Shown here one piece after another: positions 49,201 through 50,830 of a DNA stretch of 50,830 nucleotides. Within the stretch, counting starts at the first letter, position 1. Each line of letters begins with the position of its first letter. Under the pieces are notes generated by a model that ran no database searches, was not told where the DNA came from, and saw nothing but the letters and a program-made list of their open reading frames with translations. The stretch is from Nemertoderma westbladi (Eukaryota; Xenacoelomorpha; Nemertodermatida; Nemertodermatidae). A program made the position numbers and the translations under genes. The DNA lies in NCBI GenBank assembly GCA_032718475.1, contig JAUCBJ010007034.1, forward strand, positions 1 to 50,830, in the 5' to 3' direction.

Positions 49201-50830
49201 ATTGGAATTTAATATGTTGCGGTAGCCGTTTCCTGTCAGATGCAGAAACGCGCTATGCCACAATAGAACTGGAGTGCTGCGCGATCCGATATGCAATCCA
49301 GAAATGCCGCATATACTTATTGGGCCTTCCTTTATTCACAGTTGTGACAGATCACAGGCCTTTAGTCACACTATTTAATAACTACTCAGTTGATCAGGTC
49401 GAAAACACAAAAATTCAGCGGATCAAAAGTGATCTGCAATCCTGTTACCAATTCAAAGTCGAATGGCAAAAAGGAAAATCCCATAGAATAGCCGACTGCC
49501 TTAGCCGTTCACCAGTTGACGACCCTTCCCCAGAGGAGGACGATTTCGATGGCTGTAACTTTAATATCGCTGCTGCGTGTGCTAAAATCGAGGAAACAAC
49601 ACCCCGAATCAATGATCCCATCCTCGAGGAACTGCGTGTAGCAGCACAGGATGATTCGAACTACAAGAAACTCATCGAATTAATCCAAAATGATTTTAAG
49701 GATATCCGAGAGCTACCTCCATTTTTAAAAAAGTTCACATCGATTCGCGGTGAACTTTCATTAGCCGATGGACTAATCCTTTACCGGGATAGGATTATTA
49801 TCCCACAATCCCAACAGCCCGAAATATTACGTCGACTGCATACATCCCATCAGGGTATCACCCGTACCAAGCAGCGCGCCCGCCAGACTGTATACTGGCC
49901 TGGAATATCACGTGATATTGAACTTATGATTAATAAATGCCTTGCTTGCCAGGAATTGCGACCCAGTCTCGCGAAAGAGACACTACAATCTGATGAAATT
50001 CCAAACCATCCATTCCAATCTGTATCTACAGACCTTTTTGCAATTGGTAGTAAACACTACCTTGTTTACGTCGACCGACTTTCTGGCTACCCAGATATTC
50101 ATGAGTGGCGGTATGACCCAACTTCAAAGGAAGTTGCATATATTTTAAGACAGTGGTTTGTAGACCTAGGAGTCCCTGTTCTCTTGAGGTCAGATGGTGG
50201 ACCTCAATTCAATGCAGCCTCATTCCGTGCATTCCTGAAGCGATGGGGAGTTGAATGGAGACCCAGCACCCCATACTTCCCGTCCAGTAATGGACATGCA
50301 GAAGCTGCAGTTAAATCCCTTAAACACCTCGCATCAAAGGTTCCCCGCCACGATACCAATTCTGAAGAGTTCCAGGATGGACTGCTGGAACTCCGCAATA
50401 CCCCGAAAGCTGATGGACGATCACCTAACGAGATCGTTTTCGGTCGCCTATTACGATCTCGCATCCCGGCACACCACAACCGATACAATCAATGTTGGCT
50501 GGATCAAGCTGATATTGCTGATAAACGTGCCGCCGATCTTCGTGACTACAATAAGGATATCTACAACCATTCTGCTCGCGATCTCCGACCAATTAAAGTT
50601 GGTACTCGTGTATGGATTCAGGATCCACGGACCAGGCGCTGGTCCAATGTTGGAATAATTGTGGGCGTTGGTACTCGACGAGATTACCGGGTTAAACTGG
50701 CATCAGGTCGTGTATGGTGGCGCAACCGCCGTTTTCTCCGTCCTTACGTATCACCGGATGACACTGAAACTTCCAACCTTTCAAACGATATCCCCAAACA
50801 TTCACAAACTGAAACTATTTCTCCCGCAGC
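46239..50830 (+). CDS. gag-pol: Ty3/Gypsy gag-pol polyprotein (3' end outside window)
   Basis: ATG at 46239; I read the frame codon by codon with no stop to the window end, 1530 codons. Order: Glu/Arg-rich coiled segment (about 85-125), capsid-like domain, CCHC-like motifs CIYCGGNFPHRGGDYC (about 384) and CRNCNIKGHYASQC (about 406), protease CIADTGAQV (Asp about 470), RT with MTVDLTKLN, TVLDARKGYWQV and the catalytic VVDD (Asp about 823, in place of the usual F/Y-x-D-D), RNase H (LETDASRLHGFGF, VVTDHRPL), integrase with H-x4-H/CLACQ zinc site and D1265-x53-D1319-x35-E1355, then a C-terminal domain (GTRVWIQD). The MGFISTGDSYNYR stretch replaces the common PFGLxNAPATFQ, marking a distinct invertebrate lineage. 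Gag and pol share one frame. Confidence 0.94.
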   Translation, partial: MAAIEQTSWLELTPEDIDKLDRSSLITHCKYAEIQFDTRTATVTLRRRLLKLITGEGTGTTTPHPEPPAQFDIAQLIAQLRYTDEQRDAQREQREAQREVQREQREEERELRLLQLLQPRGADTTTEQHPGRHNHGHNVSSSAKLIVQSPPNLDIDFNYQRFKRWEVQWRNYVRAVRLDEKPREEQISVFFSYCSPEFLNHIRYRLGISTKTEKSASEVLEDIRVYLRAEQNVVVDRHKLVQLQQEQGQNFDDYYVRLCEMAEDAELESMTRDDWLNTLLIRGIRDDETREELFSKRPPMNRQETVDFCRSREIAIRDTQLLKQRRISGIQQPTGTTDNRQGRSKSKSRYKSGYKRSKEEIQTRSPSAARIRDAMAKAKAKGECIYCGGNFPHRGGDYCKAADKTCRNCNIKGHYASQCVAAKYKKRPQNTSVIRIADIHGYTAAHRKPLVPIDFYLGGEYVGNTTCIADTGAQVIAAGSDILYEWALPEGEGGKIVPPDCPLLNANGGTISCEGMIYMELSVGNETHGDWIYLCPDLFKDIYLSLPACKGLGIVHPEFPTPLHLVSGWRETSINVIPCNPSKSPNKIPNIISAVPIEYTVIPKPINNIPNLISAVPVDHNDTNVKNIKQELLVEFQDVFASGGPLRTMTGPPMEIELRDNAQPFCIHAARSIPFPYREKARLELIAMETQGIIERVGDRPTLWCHPIVVCPKPNSPGEIRMTVDLTKLNSQVHRTTHNSRTPYDVVSDRTPGAQIFTVLDARKGYWQVELAESSRDYTTFITPWGRFRYRRAPMGFISTGDSYNYRGDMALQGVPQVHKVVDDILIQDTNLTDHIQRVRTILQKCREAGITLHPSKWQFAQPCVKFAGFIVSGAGTEADPNKLKAIAGYPTPLNIPDLRSFMGLVNQLGHFSSEISTYAAPLRDLLRTRNTFMWTPNHQDAFLKVKNALVQPPILAPFNLQAETKLETDASRLHGFGFDLLQRHGDHWNLICCGSRFLSDAETRYATIELECCAIRYAIQKCRIYLLGLPLFTVVTDHRPLVTLFNNYSVDQVENTKIQRIKSDLQSCYQFKVEWQKGKSHRIADCLSRSPVDDPSPEEDDFDGCNFNIAAACAKIEETTPRINDPILEELRVAAQDDSNYKKLIELIQNDFKDIRELPPFLKKFTSIRGELSLADGLILYRDRIIIPQSQQPEILRRLHTSHQGITRTKQRARQTVYWPGISRDIELMINKCLACQELRPSLAKETLQSDEIPNHPFQSVSTDLFAIGSKHYLVYVDRLSGYPDIHEWRYDPTSKEVAYILRQWFVDLGVPVLLRSDGGPQFNAASFRAFLKRWGVEWRPSTPYFPSSNGHAEAAVKSLKHLASKVPRHDTNSEEFQDGLLELRNTPKADGRSPNEIVFGRLLRSRIPAHHNRYNQCWLDQADIADKRAADLRDYNKDIYNHSARDLRPIKVGTRVWIQDPRTRRWSNVGIIVGVGTRRDYRVKLASGRVWWRNRRFLRPYVSPDDTETSNLSNDIPKHSQTETISPA

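Larger units (their letters stand above)
45912..50830 (+). mobile_element. Ty3/Gypsy LTR retrotransposon, cut by window edge
   Basis: LTR 45912-46197, primer site at 46198, one gag-pol ORF from 46239 to beyond the window. The 3' LTR is not in the window. Order protease-RT-RNase H-integrase is that of Ty3/Gypsy. Confidence 0.93.

Noticed and set aside
1-50830. CRISPR array, operons or ribosome binding sites
   Set aside because: No regularly spaced identical repeats with unique spacers; the content is eukaryotic retroelements.

Overview
This window is invertebrate (metazoan) nuclear DNA made mostly of transposable elements. The signs are metazoan retroelement families (BEL/Pao, Ty3/Gypsy, 5'-truncated LINEs), candidate splice sites, an AT-rich background full of microsatellites and foldbacks, and only scraps of host-like coding sequence. 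The sequence alone does not settle the phylum.

Layout. 1-1375 is the 3' end of a LINE. A minus-strand host exon candidate with a consensus splice donor follows (1695-1825). 1826-11800 is AT-rich DNA with tandem repeats, a cluster of hairpins (7692-7880), one possible coding exon (6541-7170) and a 1.9-kb terminal-inverted-repeat element (8628-10560). 11813-13356 is a decayed repeat-bearing ORF, broken in part by a 48-bp perfect palindrome flanked by a 7-bp duplication. 14983-15997 is a minus-strand gene for a Cys-rich secreted-looking protein, split by a short LINE insertion with an 11-bp target duplication.

16284-44445 is a nest of two LTR retrotransposons. The outer one (plus strand, 1237-bp LTRs, target duplication CTGAT) is a BEL/Pao relative that keeps gag and protease, has lost the RT/RNase H core and integrase, and carries an extra zinc-knuckle ORF near its 3' LTR. 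Into its 5' leader a second, larger BEL/Pao element inserted in antisense (18856-34959, 16.1 kb, about 2.27-kb LTRs, target duplication ATACG). That element encodes gag, protease, RT, RNase H and integrase, broken by one stop and two frame changes. LTR pairs of both are almost identical, so both insertions are recent, and the inner one is the later.

44446-45911 resumes the outer flank, with a second, inverted LINE 3' fragment. From 45912 a Ty3/Gypsy element begins with a 286-bp LTR, a TGG-type primer site and one uninterrupted gag-pol frame that runs off the window.

The two most interesting signals are both in the nested BEL elements. (1) Neither has a TGG-type tRNA primer site. In both, the first 11 bases after the 5' LTR are perfectly complementary to an 11-mer inside the same LTR, exactly to the LTR boundary, which resembles Tf1-type self-priming. 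(2) A 20-bp hairpin-forming sequence occurs seven times in the inner element, in all three reading frames of its polyprotein and in its 3' non-coding region, almost invariant while surrounding repeats have diverged.
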